Source of the DNA: Treponema sp.
GTDB lineage: Bacteria > Spirochaetota > Spirochaetia > Treponematales > Breznakiellaceae
Direction: 5' to 3'
Assembly (NCBI GenBank): GCA_031258505.1
Contig: JAIRMT010000142.1
Location: 1-13,467 of the forward strand
DNA length: 13,467 bases
Positions 13,291 to 13,467 of the stretch are shown here, piece after piece. The position numbers were made by a program, and so were the translations under genes. Positions within the stretch are counted from its first letter, which is position 1; each line of letters opens with the position of its first letter. The notes under the pieces were generated by a model, which saw only the letters and a list, made by a program, of their open reading frames with translations, ran no database searches and had not been told where the DNA came from.

Positions 13291-13467
13291 CCGTACATGT
13301 ACGGGAAGTCTCCGTACATGTACGGGAAGTCTCCGTACATGTACGGGAAGTCTCCGTACATGTACGGGAAGTCTCCGTACATGTACAGAAGGTCTCCGTA
13401 CATGTACGGGAAGTCTCCGTACATGTACAGAAGGTCTCCGTACATGTACGGGAAGTCTCCGTACATG
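13291..13467. repeat. Tandem 21-bp palindromic repeat array, runs off the window
   Basis: Eight complete 21-bp units (from 13291, 13312, 13333, 13354, 13375, 13396, 13417 and 13438) and the first 9 bp of a ninth. Type A units hold the perfect 14-bp palindrome CCGTACATGTACGG plus the 7-nt linker GAAGTCT. Type B units differ at positions 13, 15 and 17 (palindrome shortened to GTACATGTAC, linker AAGGTCT). The order is A-A-A-A-B-A-B-A. No stop codon occurs in any of the six frames through the repeats. The minus strand reads as MYGDFPY (A) or MYGDLLY (B) heptapeptides and stays open until a TAG at 13278, so the array could be the 3' end of a gene beginning outside the window. There are no unique spacers, so it is not CRISPR. 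Confidence 0.95.

Noticed and set aside
13291..13467. CRISPR array
   Set aside because: Units are directly contiguous with a near-constant 7-nt linker, not repeats separated by unique 25-40 nt spacers, and no cas gene is present.

Overview
The window looks like part of a spirochaete chromosome, most likely Treponema-related. The reasons are the gene mix (two lipoproteins with spirochaete-style short signal peptides, an outer-membrane barrel and several small spirochaete-type hypothetical membrane proteins), a roughly balanced base composition and tight minus-strand gene packing. This assignment is inference from gene content; no marker gene is present. The window stops inside a tandem repeat, so the right edge may be an assembly break.

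Left part (1-8325). A bidirectional intrinsic terminator (31-59) lies just past the end of pta (phosphate acetyltransferase, minus), which has its own sigma70-type promoter at 1206-1234. Then comes a densely packed minus-strand series, read right to left. It runs: a beta-propeller-like lipoprotein; a bifunctional NAD(P)H-hydrate repair enzyme (nnr); a single-pass membrane protein with internal repeats; a small multi-span membrane protein; and a MutT-like NUDIX hydrolase. After an interruption it continues with an SH3-like lipoprotein and a DUF445 membrane protein. Junctions are 4-bp ATGA overlaps or gaps of 2 to 12 bp, so translational coupling is likely.

The interruption is the most interesting thing here. 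A single plus-strand gene (3069-4073) is wedged into the minus-strand series. Its start codon is 3 bp from the divergent lipoprotein start, and its 3' end overlaps the NUDIX gene by 17 bp. By eye alignment with OmpT its product is a divergent omptin, an outer-membrane aspartic/histidine protease. The catalytic Asp-Asp and Asp-His pairs are kept. The residues that bind LPS in OmpT are replaced, which fits a host lacking classical LPS.

Right part (8429-13186, plus strand). A DUF6483-like helical protein and a Cof-type HAD phosphatase are somewhat AT-richer by eye than the rest. They are followed by a large cytosolic-type GH38 alpha-mannosidase with its own SD and -10 and a long 3' hairpin. These could serve glycan-derived sugar use, with acetyl-CoA going to acetyl phosphate through Pta, but no transporter or sugar kinase is in view to confirm that.

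Right edge (13291-13467). At least eight 21-bp tandem units run off the window. Each carries a perfect or near-perfect palindrome, the units come in two sequence types, and all six frames are open through the array. No RNA gene, insertion sequence or CRISPR array was seen.
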